Assembly (NCBI RefSeq): GCF_006352475.1
Contig: NZ_VCMZ01000001.1
Location: 3,534,001-3,598,000 of the forward strand
Reading direction: 5' to 3'
Source: Acinetobacter pullicarnis
GTDB lineage: Bacteria; Pseudomonadota; Gammaproteobacteria; Pseudomonadales; Moraxellaceae
DNA length: 64,000 nucleotides
The position numbers and the translations under genes were made by a program. The notes under the pieces were generated by a model that was not told the origin of the DNA, did no database searches, and saw only the letters and a program-made list of their open reading frames with translations. Position 1 is the stretch's first letter. Each line of letters opens with the position of its first letter. Positions 1 through 8,869 of this stretch are shown here, in pieces.

Positions 1-53
1 TATTACCGTAGCTGGTAATAGCAGAGTAATATGCCTTCTACATCAACACCTGC

Positions 54-599
54 TTAGAGATAACTAAGTGTATATTCTGCAATACTGGTTACTTTACCGG
101 CGGTCGCAGCACCATCAACGGCAATATAGCGAACACCAAAAGTATGCTCTCCTGAAGTCTGATCTTTTTCCACAACCAAACCAGCAACTGGAGTCACATC
201 ATTCAATACCACTGGCGTTTCACCTTTTTCATCGGTTGTGAGCTGTAAAGCCACGTTTGTTGCAGCAGTTGGAGCTAAAGCCGTATTGACTAAATTTCCG
301 TTTTTAACGTTGCGGCCTAAAAACTTAGTTGTAATGTTCAGCGCATTGGTCGCATCGGCCGTGCAGTTTGCAACACTGATCGTAAATGGAGTAAGACCAG
401 TCACATCACCTATAGTCGCCAACTCACTTGAAGGCACCGTCGGAAGTAACACGACTGCATTGTCTTGACCATTAATTGATGGAGTACAAGTCTGGTCTGT
501 AACTTCACCCTCAAAAGTAATTGTTGGAGCTGCATTTACGACAGTCGAAAAAGCCATTACTGCGAAAGCGCTAGAAAGTAAAATTTTATTCAATTTCAT
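54..599 (-). CDS. Type 1-like fimbrial major subunit (orphan pilin)
   Basis: A 181-residue exported pilin of the chaperone-usher class. Residues 1-23 form a signal peptide ending VNA before APTITFEG. The mature protein starts with an alternating hydrophobic stretch, the donor strand used for subunit polymerisation. It has exactly two cysteines (about 38 and 79), the usual pilin disulfide, and ends in a beta-strand with a near-terminal tyrosine (YTLSYL) that a PapD-like chaperone would bind. It is similar in design to the pilin at 12748 but differs clearly in sequence. No chaperone or usher lies next to it inside the window; such genes could lie beyond the left edge, or it may use the machinery at 13-17 kb. 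The start at 599 is followed by a basic residue and a hydrophobic core. Family assignment is firm; the partner system is unknown. Confidence 0.88.
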   Translation of the reverse strand: MKLNKILLSSAFAVMAFSTVVNAAPTITFEGEVTDQTCTPSINGQDNAVVLLPTVPSSELATIGDVTGLTPFTISVANCTADATNALNITTKFLGRNVKNGNLVNTALAPTAATNVALQLTTDEKGETPVVLNDVTPVAGLVVEKDQTSGEHTFGVRYIAVDGAATAGKVTSIAEYTLSYL

Positions 600-1591
600 G
601 AGTAACCTCTTAACCTTTAATTTAGATGGGAGAATGAAAACAAGTTATTTGTTTCCTTGAATTCAAATTTAATATAATACTTTTCAACTATTTTAGTTTT
701 TCGAATTGTGACTGAGTTCTCATATTATATCCGTGTTTTTTTACTTTATTTTTTTAAAACATAGATTTATAATTTTATTTTTTTTACAATTGGTAAAATA
801 CCAGTAATATTAAACTAACGTATTTTCACACTATATTAAATAAAAACTTCATATTTACTGTTGTTATTATTTACCACTAGCAAGATCTTAAGAATTAATC
901 CCCCTGTATTTTAAATTTCACTTTAAAAACAAAATAATATTTGAAATAGATCAAAAAAAGAATGATTATTCGCATAATTAATCCACTAATGCTCAAATCC
1001 AGACATTTAAAAGCATAATATCGCCAAGCACACCAACCATTAAATATTTTAACTTACTAATATTTATTTATTTTATAATAACTTAATTTTAATAAAACAG
1101 CGTTTCCTCTTTATATACTGCATAAACTCAAATCAGAAATCTAAAATATTGCTCTATATCAGCTGCCATTACTCAAATTGGCATTTGCTTCTTTATGTTC
1201 GAATAACGATTGAAGCGGATTGAATACGCCGAGCCTGCACTCCATTTCCCTCGAACAATGCCTATTTTTCAAGATTATGCTTAGCTTCGCGATGCTTTCC
1301 AGACTGCTCAACTTGGTTACTTTCAAGCGACAACATACTTTAAAGGTATTTATATAAACTTTTTGAGTTATTGTTATCAGCAGCCTTATCCCTATAATAA
1401 AATTGATTAGATTATATAAAGCGCCGCTATCTCGCTCTGAAATCATTATTATTTCAAAACTAGCTGATGTTATGCTGACAACATTCATAGACGTTAAGCA
1501 CAATACCATTTAGCCAGATAGAAAAATAATATCTAATCAGAGTATGAAGTGATTTAAAGCGCTTATTTTTAGCATCATTAAGGAGAGAGTC
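600..1591. other. AT-rich intergenic gap between pilin and catA
   Basis: About 990 bases without a convincing gene. Roughly 600-1130 is very AT-rich with many A and T runs, as is common upstream of horizontally acquired fimbrial genes. The stretch 1150-1510 has a more balanced composition and holds a 116-codon minus-strand reading frame, but the translation has no recognisable family and no good ribosome binding site; it may be a gene remnant. The last 60 bases contain the catA leader with a strong Shine-Dalgarno sequence (AAGGAGAGAGTC before the ATG). Confidence 0.6.
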
Positions 1592-2527
1592 ATGAATGTA
1601 AAAATTTTTGATACAGAGGAAGTACAGAATTTTCTACGTCTAGCCAGCGGTTTAGAACAAGAAGGTGGCAATCCGCGCATGAAGCAGATCACGCATCGTA
1701 TTCTTTCTGATCTGTATAAGGCGATTGAAGACCTAGAAATTACTTCAGATGAATATTGGTCTGGCGTTGCTTATTTTAACCAGCTAGGTACCAACCAAGA
1801 AGCAGCATTGTTATCTCCTGGCTTAGGGATCGACCGTTTTCTTGATATGCGTATGGATGCCCAAGATGAAGCACTTGGCATAGAGGTGGGCACACCACGA
1901 ACCATTGAAGGGCCACTTTATGTTGTTGGGGCACCTGTAGAACAAGGCTTTGCACGCTTAGATGATGGCAGTGATCCAGATGGCGATCCGTTAGTCATGC
2001 ACGGCGTGATCTATGATGCCGATGGTCAACCCATTCCTGGTGCACAAGTTGAAGTTTGGCATGCCAACACCAAAGGTTTCTATTCACACTTTGACCCAAC
2101 AGGCGAGCAAGCACCATTCAACATGCGTCGCACGATTATTGCTGACGATCAGGGTCGCTATCGTTTTCAAAGTATTGTGCCTAAAGGCTATGGTTGCCCA
2201 CCAGAAGGTCCAACCCAACAATTCCTCAATCAATTGGGTCGTCACGGTAACCGCCCTGCGCATATTCACTTCTTTATTACTGCTGATGGTCATCGTAAAT
2301 TAACCACACAGTTAAATATCGAAAATGACCCATTTGTATATGATGACTTTGCTTATGCAACACGTGAAGGTTTGGTTGTGCCAATCGTTGAACATACAGA
2401 TGAAGCTGTTCTCAAAGCGAATGGCATGAGTGAACCATTTGGTGAAATGGAATTTGATTTCAAACTGAGTAAATTGGTTGAAGGCGTAGACAACCAAGTG
2501 GTTGAACGCCCTCGCTTACAAGCATAA
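1592..2527 (+). CDS. catA: Catechol 1,2-dioxygenase
   Basis: An intradiol ring-cleavage dioxygenase that opens catechol between its hydroxyls to give cis,cis-muconate, the entry to the catechol branch of the beta-ketoadipate pathway; cytoplasmic, non-haem Fe(III). The 311-residue length fits the family. An N-terminal helical dimerisation domain (about 1-100) precedes the beta-sandwich catalytic domain. The four iron ligands are visible as Tyr164 (KGFY), Tyr200 (PKGYGCP), His224 and His226 (RPAHIHF), the numbering known for Acinetobacter CatA. The start has a strong AAGGAG site. Unlike the classical ben-cat cluster, no muconate cycloisomerase, muconolactone isomerase or LysR regulator adjoins it, so it stands alone here, probably as an additional or relocated copy. 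A stem-loop terminator follows at 2571. Confidence 0.96.
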   Translation: MNVKIFDTEEVQNFLRLASGLEQEGGNPRMKQITHRILSDLYKAIEDLEITSDEYWSGVAYFNQLGTNQEAALLSPGLGIDRFLDMRMDAQDEALGIEVGTPRTIEGPLYVVGAPVEQGFARLDDGSDPDGDPLVMHGVIYDADGQPIPGAQVEVWHANTKGFYSHFDPTGEQAPFNMRRTIIADDQGRYRFQSIVPKGYGCPPEGPTQQFLNQLGRHGNRPAHIHFFITADGHRKLTTQLNIENDPFVYDDFAYATREGLVVPIVEHTDEAVLKANGMSEPFGEMEFDFKLSKLVEGVDNQVVERPRLQA

Positions 2528-2570
2528 GTTCGCCCTTGAACTTTTAATCAAAAGTTAAGTTTCAATCTAT

Positions 2571-2604
2571 AAATCTGGCTGGATCAGTTCAGCCAGATTT
2601 TTCA
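2571..2604 (+). terminator. Rho-independent terminator after catA
   Basis: A 10-bp perfect stem (AAATCTGGCT / AGCCAGATTT) with a 10-base loop, followed by TTC. It lies 43 bases after the catA stop and before the GTPase genes, so it likely separates the two transcription units. Confidence 0.75.
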
Positions 2605-2627
2605 TTAAGGAATACTGAGAATAAAAT

Positions 2628-3902
2628 ATGGATATGAAAATCGTTGATGAGGCCGTAGAACAAATTGCTCAAGTGCTTCCAGAAAGACAAATCGATTTGG
2701 TACGGCTCAAGGCCTTAGCCCCCATAGAACGACCGGCAACCGTTACCGTCATTGGTAAATATAATCACGGTAAAAGTCGATTACTCAACGAACTGATTGG
2801 CCATGATATCTTTTCAGTCGCAGACCGACGTGAAACCATAGCCCTCTCCGAACACACCCATCAATCTGAACACTTACAACAACCCGTCTCTTGGCTTGAT
2901 GCACCGGGCCTAGATGCCGATGTGGTTGGTGAAGATGACCGCCTTGCACAAGAAGCTTTATGGTGTAAATCAGATATCCGACTCTTTGTTCATTCGGTGA
3001 AAGAAGGCGAGCTTGATTCTGCAGAACACCCATTACTGCAACGACTCGATCAAGATACGCAACGCACCCAACGTCAAACTCTATTGGTATTAACCCAAGT
3101 CGATCAAGTTGCAGACCCTGCTGTACTCAGCCAAGTGATCAACACCATTGAGCAGCAAGTTCCACAACTCACTACTTTTCCAGTATCGGCAACACGCCAT
3201 CGCCAAGGTTTAGAGGGTGGAAAACAATTATTACTGCAACGAAGCGGTCTTACGGAACTTCGCGCAGCTTTAGATGCGGCTTTGGGCAATGTCCCGCAAG
3301 CAAGAGCACATGAAAAAGCCTTATTATTTACTGAAATAAATGAGGAGCTATTGCAGCGACATGATCGCTTGCAGCAGCAGCTACAAGATTTACGACAGAC
3401 CCAACACAGCCAACGCCAAGCCTTTGATGACGGTTTAGATGGTGTACTTAAAAAAGTCTGTGAGGATTTACAACCGACGTTAGACATGATCGACCACGAT
3501 GATGCTTTGGTTCCTGATTCTTTTGACAATATGTTTAAGATGACTGCAGGCAAACAAGAACGCGCCCGCCTCCAAGTTGCCTACTCGCTCGCTTGTATTG
3601 AGATTAATAGTCATCTGGTGCGCCACGGCGTGGTAAGTTTACCGGCACAGCAAAGAAGCAATGTGCGTAGTTTAGACACGGTTATGATTGCGGTATTGGG
3701 TGTCTCGGTGAAATCACGCAAAGACTTACGCAAAATTTTTGGCGAACGAACCGGACGTGAAAAATTACGCCATGGTTTTGCTCATTATTTTGAGTTGTCG
3801 AATGATCGTGTAGCACTTGCACAGCAGTTGGTCATGCTTGAAGCGGATCTGCTCCAAGCCGATCAAGCACGTACAGCACTGCATCGGTTAGGGGCTGCGT
3901 AA
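2628..3902 (+). CDS. Dynamin-like / Era-type GTPase, first of a pair
   Basis: A 424-residue GTP-binding protein. The P-loop is at 43-50 (GKYNHGKS), G3 at 91-94 (DAPG) and G4 at 156-159 (TQVD). After the G domain (about 38-215) comes a glutamine- and leucine-rich helical region (about 225-270) that looks like a coiled coil, then a helical C-terminus. No clear membrane segment is present. This fits bacterial dynamin-family or dynamin-like GTPases better than Era or EngA, which carry KH or other C-terminal domains. Its stop is only 2 bases before the next gene, a second, larger GTPase of the same kind, so the two are almost certainly co-transcribed and may work as a hetero-oligomer. Membrane remodelling or stress and defence roles are known for some relatives, but the function here is inferred only from architecture. 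Confidence 0.8.
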   Translation: MDMKIVDEAVEQIAQVLPERQIDLVRLKALAPIERPATVTVIGKYNHGKSRLLNELIGHDIFSVADRRETIALSEHTHQSEHLQQPVSWLDAPGLDADVVGEDDRLAQEALWCKSDIRLFVHSVKEGELDSAEHPLLQRLDQDTQRTQRQTLLVLTQVDQVADPAVLSQVINTIEQQVPQLTTFPVSATRHRQGLEGGKQLLLQRSGLTELRAALDAALGNVPQARAHEKALLFTEINEELLQRHDRLQQQLQDLRQTQHSQRQAFDDGLDGVLKKVCEDLQPTLDMIDHDDALVPDSFDNMFKMTAGKQERARLQVAYSLACIEINSHLVRHGVVSLPAQQRSNVRSLDTVMIAVLGVSVKSRKDLRKIFGERTGREKLRHGFAHYFELSNDRVALAQQLVMLEADLLQADQARTALHRLGAA

Positions 3903-3904
3903 TC

Positions 3905-5452
3905 ATGAATAACACCTCGATTCAAGATTTTATTTACAGACTGGATCAGTCGCACCAACACGCTTTTGCCGTAGATCGCTTATTGCAAGACCTGCACGAT
4001 TGGCGTAGCCAGTTCGGTTATGCCCTGCAACAGCATTTACAAGTTGTGGGCGGCTTTCAGCTTGAAAGCCCTTTACAAAAGCTGCAACTCGAGATGAACC
4101 AACAGCTTGAACTACACATGCAAGGCTGGGACGCACAATGGGCTGCTTTAGCACCTGCACAGTCCTTGGCTGAAGCCTTTGATGACAAAGTCATGCTCTT
4201 GGTCTTTGGCAAGTTTAATGCGGGTAAAAGTTCATTATGCAACTTATTAGCAGATAGCTTTCGCTTGCAGCAGCAGGCTGTAAAATATTTTCATCTTGAA
4301 AATGGGCAAGTGGTTTATCGCTTAGCCCCCTTGCGCGAGGGTGCGACTGAAACAACGGCAAGATTACAAGGGGTCTGTTTAGGCGAAAAACTTATTCTCC
4401 TAGATACCCCTGGCTTGCATTCTGTGACTGCTGAAAATGCAGCATTGACCCAACGATTTATTGATAGTGCCGATGGCGTACTGTGGTTAAGTAGTTCCTC
4501 CTCGCCAGGACAAGTCCAAGAATTGGATGCACTCGGACGTGAGCTACGTCGGCATAAACCGCTGCTTCCGATTCTTACCCGTAGTGATCAAGTTGAAGAA
4601 GATGAGGTCGATGGTGAAATTTGTAGCGTCCTGTGCAATAAAAATGCATCACAACGTGCGTTACAAGAAGCGGATGTCTACCAACGTAGTAAAGACAAAC
4701 TGCAAGAAATGGCAGTCGATCATCAGTTATTGCGTACCCCCGTGTCTATTTCTGCTCAAATGGTGCGTCAGGCTGACTTTGATCAGCAAGCAATGACTGA
4801 AGCAGGTGTTGATCAACTTTTTCATGCGTTGTTAGATTTGATCGAACCCGCACTGGATTATAAGCAACGTAAACCTGCTGAAATATTCATTCATTATTTA
4901 CAAGAACACATTCTTGAGCCGATACAGCACATTTTAAAACAGATGCTCGCGCAAATTGCACAGCTCAGCAGTGATATGCAAACTGCACTGCCAGTGTTAC
5001 AAGAGAAAGTGATTGCCAATACATGGCGTCACGTTGTACCTGAACTTGGCACACTCTTGGCACAGCATGCTGCAACACAAGATGTCGATATTGTCTGTAA
5101 AACCCTTGAAAACTGGGCAAACGAGGCTTTATCTCAGCAGCTAGCAGAACATTTGACTGACTACGCATTACCCAGTCTTGCACCAGTGACGCTGAATTTA
5201 GCAGCCCATATTCGCTACGAAGTCATCGCAGCACATCGGAGCACTGATGAGCCAACGATTGCGTATGATCAACTCCATGCAGAGCTTTCCAACCAATTAC
5301 AACAAAGTCTGAGCCAACCGCTTGCCCCCCTCTTTGCGGAATGCACTGCCTATCTGAATGCCCTCGATCACAGCCTGCAACAGCGACGTGAAATGCTAAT
5401 GCAGTTCACCCAAACCTTGGATCAGACCGCACAACAAATGCGGCTTGCCTAA
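3905..5452 (+). CDS. Dynamin-like GTPase, second of a pair
   Basis: A 515-residue GTPase whose G domain begins near residue 95, after an N-terminal helical region. P-loop at 102-109 (GKFNAGKS), a probable switch I Thr near 150-151 (ETTARLQG), G3 at 167-170 (DTPG) and G4 at 225-228 (TRSD). The C-terminal half (about 315-515) is rich in Gln, Leu and Ala with long predicted helices, as in the stalk regions of dynamin-like proteins. No obvious transmembrane helix is seen. It starts 2 bases after the partner gene, and a short hairpin follows the stop. Paired bacterial dynamins are known in other lineages, where the two proteins act together at membranes. That role here is inference. It shares little sequence with its partner beyond the GTPase motifs. 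Confidence 0.8.
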   Translation: MNNTSIQDFIYRLDQSHQHAFAVDRLLQDLHDWRSQFGYALQQHLQVVGGFQLESPLQKLQLEMNQQLELHMQGWDAQWAALAPAQSLAEAFDDKVMLLVFGKFNAGKSSLCNLLADSFRLQQQAVKYFHLENGQVVYRLAPLREGATETTARLQGVCLGEKLILLDTPGLHSVTAENAALTQRFIDSADGVLWLSSSSSPGQVQELDALGRELRRHKPLLPILTRSDQVEEDEVDGEICSVLCNKNASQRALQEADVYQRSKDKLQEMAVDHQLLRTPVSISAQMVRQADFDQQAMTEAGVDQLFHALLDLIEPALDYKQRKPAEIFIHYLQEHILEPIQHILKQMLAQIAQLSSDMQTALPVLQEKVIANTWRHVVPELGTLLAQHAATQDVDIVCKTLENWANEALSQQLAEHLTDYALPSLAPVTLNLAAHIRYEVIAAHRSTDEPTIAYDQLHAELSNQLQQSLSQPLAPLFAECTAYLNALDHSLQQRREMLMQFTQTLDQTAQQMRLA

Positions 5453-5468
5453 AAATGAAGTTGGATCA

Positions 5469-5500
5469 TGCCAAGTATGCTTTAAGTGTACTTGGCTTTA
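5469..5500 (+). terminator. Possible terminator after the GTPase pair
   Basis: An 8-bp stem (GCCAAGTA / TACTTGGC) with an 11-base loop lies 17 bases after the stop codon and is followed by only TTT. Weak by sequence. Confidence 0.45.
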
Positions 5501-5554
5501 ATGACTGGTTAATTTTAAAATAATCAGGATTTATTCAAGACGTATCGCACACAC

Positions 5555-5586
5555 TAAAACGCCAGTTCACCGCAATGAACTGGCGA
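5555..5586 (-). terminator. Terminator for the leftward FAD-linked dehydrogenase
   Basis: Read on the minus strand, a 9-10 bp stem (CGCCAGTTCA / TGAACTGGCG) with a short loop is followed by TTTTA. It lies about 30 bases past the stop of the gene at 5617. Confidence 0.7.
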
Positions 5587-5616
5587 TTAGAAATATGCTG
5601 TCTTTATAAAGTCAAA

Positions 5617-7026
5617 TTAAAGGTCAAATAATTTACCTGGATTCATAATTCCATTTGGATCGAAGACTTTTTTCAGGGCGCGCATATATTCAATTTCTTC
5701 GGCAGAGCGGGTATAGCCCAAATAAGGTTTTTTGGTCATGCCCACACCGTGTTCAGCAGAAATAGAACCATCATATTTTTGGACAGTCTCAAATACATAT
5801 TGATTCACCACCTGACATTTCGCAAAAAACTCATCTTTGCTAAGCTCTGCCGGTTTTAGAATATTCAAATGCAAGTTACCATCACCGATATGCCCGAACC
5901 AACAAATTTCAAAGTCAGGATAATTACTGCTGACAATCGCATCAATTTCTTCAATGAATGCTGGAATATGAGTAATTAAAACTGAAATATCATTTTTGTA
6001 TGGAATAAAGGGCGCAATCGACTCAGATATATCTTCGCGTAAACGCCATAAGCTTTGGACTTGCTCAAGACTTTGGCTCAAGACACCATCCAGTACCCAA
6101 CCCTGTTCCATGCAGTGCTCGAAGATTTCCATTGCAGCATCCATAATCGGTTCATAGGGTGCTTCAAATTCGAGTAATACATAAAACGGACATTCGCTCG
6201 CAAAAGGACGTTGCACATGACCACGATCCAATACTTTTTGCATCGCAAGTTCGCCAAAGAACTCAAATGCCGTTAGATCGATTTTATTTTGGAAGGCATG
6301 TAATACAGGCATAATCGCAGCAAAATCAGGAACACCGAGCACCATCACTTGTAAGTCATGCGGTTGACGTTCGAGTTTGATTTCTGCTTCAGTGACAATA
6401 CCCAACGTTCCTTCACCACCAATAAACAAATGCTGCAAAGCGTAGCCGGTAGCATTTTTAATCATGCCTTTGTTTAAACGCAGTACATCACCTTTACCAG
6501 TCACCACGGTCAAACCAAGTACCCAATTGCGGGTCATGCCATATTTGATGACTTTAATACCACCAGCATTGGTGCCGATATTGCCACCCATTTGCGATGA
6601 ACCAGCAGAAGCGAAATCAACGGGGTAATACATACCCTGTTCTTCGGCATAGTTTTGCAGCTGTTCGGTCACCACGCCTGATTGGATTCGAACCATGCGA
6701 TCTGCAGGGAAGAATTCCAAAATCTGGTTCATTTTATCGAGGCTAATCACAATCTCGCCATCGGCTGCAACAGCACCTGCCGACAATCCGGTACGGCCGC
6801 CACTCGGTGTAATCGCGATATTGAATTGATTGGCAAGTTTTACAATCGCTTGAACTTGTTCAGTCGTTGATGGAAATACAATCACGGACGGGTTTGGATC
6901 AAAATGTTTGGTATGATCGCGGCCCCAATTTTCGAGGCTATCCGCATCGGTTTTAATACGATTTTCACCGACTACGGCAGTTAATTGGGTTAACAACTCA
7001 GCTGTTAGAGCGACTGGAGCATTCAT
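5617..7026 (-). CDS. FAD-linked D-2-hydroxyacid dehydrogenase, probable D-2-hydroxyglutarate dehydrogenase
   Basis: A 469-residue flavoprotein of the GlcD/vanillyl-alcohol-oxidase group. An FAD-binding PCMH domain fills the N-terminal half (PSGGRTGLSAGAV, then SSQMGGNIGTNAGG), and the C-terminal cap carries the metal-binding motif HIGDGNLHLNI and EHGVGMTKKPYL. Related enzymes oxidise D-lactate, glycolate or D-2-hydroxyglutarate. The gene is divergent from serA. In Pseudomonas the same neighbourhood encodes D-2-hydroxyglutarate dehydrogenase, which removes the D-2-hydroxyglutarate that SerA makes while reducing 2-oxoglutarate and so pulls serine synthesis forward. That context makes D-2-hydroxyglutarate the best guess. 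The ATG at 7026 is preferred over an upstream TTG at 7044 because the extra six residues are unlikely and the ATG has AGG upstream. Confidence 0.88.
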   Translation of the reverse strand: MNAPVALTAELLTQLTAVVGENRIKTDADSLENWGRDHTKHFDPNPSVIVFPSTTEQVQAIVKLANQFNIAITPSGGRTGLSAGAVAADGEIVISLDKMNQILEFFPADRMVRIQSGVVTEQLQNYAEEQGMYYPVDFASAGSSQMGGNIGTNAGGIKVIKYGMTRNWVLGLTVVTGKGDVLRLNKGMIKNATGYALQHLFIGGEGTLGIVTEAEIKLERQPHDLQVMVLGVPDFAAIMPVLHAFQNKIDLTAFEFFGELAMQKVLDRGHVQRPFASECPFYVLLEFEAPYEPIMDAAMEIFEHCMEQGWVLDGVLSQSLEQVQSLWRLREDISESIAPFIPYKNDISVLITHIPAFIEEIDAIVSSNYPDFEICWFGHIGDGNLHLNILKPAELSKDEFFAKCQVVNQYVFETVQKYDGSISAEHGVGMTKKPYLGYTRSAEEIEYMRALKKVFDPNGIMNPGKLFDL

Positions 7027-7460
7027 CGTGTGTAGACCTGGCAAGAATTAACAAGACAATTAAACAAAGGAAATAAACGGCGTATTGAGGACGGTGTATA
7101 AGGCTATTTTCAAGACCAATCCCCTGCTCAATACAACGCACAGTATAAAGTATTTTGAATAGAAACCGTGGCTTTGCTCAAGATAAATCCGCGTGGCCAT
7201 AAAACATTTAGGAATGTGAGGCGCTGGTTAAAGAGCAAAGTTATTGAAATACCCTGTTGATTCAGCTTTATTTTAACAAGCACATCACAGTCCCAATTTA
7301 CTGATGTACATTAGCCTGCAGCTTAATCTCAGACCAATGTTGAGATTCTGATCTTATTAATTTTAAAAAATGCATCCGTATAAGCACAAAGCAAATGCCT
7401 ATAAACCAACGATTATGTTATGCTACCGCGACTAAATTTGGCCTTTGTAGCGGAGCCGTA
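7027..7460. other. Divergent control region between the FAD-linked dehydrogenase and serA
   Basis: About 430 bases between two divergently read genes, with no reading frame I can support. It must hold both promoters; I see no single clear sigma-70 promoter or operator. Confidence 0.5.
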
Positions 7461-8693
7461 ATGAGCCAACATCTTTCTCTACCAAAAGATAAAATTCGTT
7501 TCCTATTGCTTGAAGGTGTGCATCAAAATGCCATCGATACCTTGCATGCAGCAGGATATACCAACATTGACTATCACAAAACCGCACTTGAAGGCGATGC
7601 TTTAAAAGCAGCGATTAAAGATGCGCATTTTGTTGGTATCCGTTCTCGCACCCAATTGACTGAAGAGATTTTTGCTTCAGCCAACAAACTCATTGCTGTC
7701 GGTTGTTTCTGTATCGGAACCAACCAAGTTAATTTAGATGCAGCTATGGAACGTGGTATTCCAGTTTTCAACGCACCGTATTCAAATACGCGTTCTGTTG
7801 CTGAATTGGTTTTAGCAGAATCAATTTTACTCCTCCGTGGCGTGCCTGAGAAATCAGCATCTTGTCATCGTGGTGGCTGGAATAAATCTGCAGCGGGTTC
7901 ATTTGAAACACGTGGTAAAACATTAGGGATTGTGGGTTACGGCTCAATTGGCTCACAACTTTCTGTATTGGCTGAAAGCCTCGGCATGCACGTGATCTAT
8001 TATGATGCAGTGACCAAGTTGCCAATGGGTAATGCACGTCAAGTCGGTTCAATGGCAGAATTATTGGCCAGCGCTGATGTTGTGACGCTGCATGTACCAG
8101 ACGTTCCATCAACCCGCAACTTCTTTGGCAAAGCACAATTTGCACAAATGAAAGCAGGTTCAATCTTCATCAATGCGGCACGTGGTACCTGTGTGGTAAT
8201 TGAAGATTTAGCAGATGCGATTAAATCGGGTCATATTGCAGGCGCTGCAGTTGACGTATTCCCGAAAGAACCAAAAGCCAATGGTGAAGAGTTTATTTCG
8301 CCATTACGTGGTTTAGACAACGTGATTCTTACCCCGCACGTTGGTGGTTCAACCATGGAAGCGCAAGCCAACATTGGTCTAGAAGTGGCTGAAAAATTTG
8401 TTGCTTATTCAGATAAAGGCATGACTTTATCTGCAGTGAATTTCCCAGAAATCGCACTGCCGTTAACTGAAGGCAAACATCGTCTTTTACACATTCATCG
8501 CAATGTGCCGGGCGTTTTGTCTAAAATTAACAATTTATTTGCTGAACACGGTATCAATATCTCAGGTCAATCTTTAATGACCAAAGGTGATGTCGGTTAC
8601 TTGGTGATGGATGTCGATGCCACTGCATCTCAAGAAGCATTAGACACCTTGCATGAAGTTGAAGGCACCATCCGCGTTCGTATATTGTTCTAA
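7461..8693 (+). CDS. serA: D-3-phosphoglycerate dehydrogenase
   Basis: Catalyses the NAD-dependent oxidation of 3-phosphoglycerate to 3-phosphohydroxypyruvate, the first step of serine synthesis. With 410 residues it matches the shorter E. coli-type enzyme. The nucleotide-binding domain carries GYGSIG, the catalytic acid/base region has TPHVGGSTMEAQ, and the last about 75 residues form an ACT domain (HRNVPGVLSKINNLF), where serine feedback is sensed in the family. The E. coli-type enzyme also turns 2-oxoglutarate into D-2-hydroxyglutarate, which fits the divergent dehydrogenase. The ATG at 7461 (MSQHLSLPKDKIRF) is chosen over an in-frame ATG at 7395, because the extra residues are not family-like and CGGAGCC lies just upstream. 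Confidence 0.96.
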   Translation: MSQHLSLPKDKIRFLLLEGVHQNAIDTLHAAGYTNIDYHKTALEGDALKAAIKDAHFVGIRSRTQLTEEIFASANKLIAVGCFCIGTNQVNLDAAMERGIPVFNAPYSNTRSVAELVLAESILLLRGVPEKSASCHRGGWNKSAAGSFETRGKTLGIVGYGSIGSQLSVLAESLGMHVIYYDAVTKLPMGNARQVGSMAELLASADVVTLHVPDVPSTRNFFGKAQFAQMKAGSIFINAARGTCVVIEDLADAIKSGHIAGAAVDVFPKEPKANGEEFISPLRGLDNVILTPHVGGSTMEAQANIGLEVAEKFVAYSDKGMTLSAVNFPEIALPLTEGKHRLLHIHRNVPGVLSKINNLFAEHGINISGQSLMTKGDVGYLVMDVDATASQEALDTLHEVEGTIRVRILF

Positions 8694-8759
8694 TTACGAA
8701 ACAAAGATGACATAACTTGAGTGACGTTCACGTTGCTCAGGTCTGCGCTTTTCATAAAG

Positions 8760-8820
8760 AAACCACACTTATAGCTAAATAAAGTAAAATCTTTGTTTAA
8801 TGTAAGTTGTGGTTTTTTTA
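8760..8820 (+). terminator. Possible terminator after serA
   Basis: Arms AAACCACA-CTTA and TAAG-TTGTGGTTT pair with one bulge around a loop of about 30 bases, followed by a T run. The long loop lowers confidence. Confidence 0.4.
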
Positions 8821-8869
8821 TGATGAGTGCATTCACAGAATCGCGCTTGTCCGCAAATTTGGTGTATTG

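Noticed and set aside
1159..1509. 116-codon minus-strand frame upstream of catA
   Set aside because: No recognisable family, no Shine-Dalgarno sequence and odd composition; reported only as part of the gap.
3104..3553. 149-codon minus-strand frame inside the first GTPase gene
   Set aside because: Antisense to clear GTPase motifs; Ser/Cys-rich translation typical of a reverse frame.
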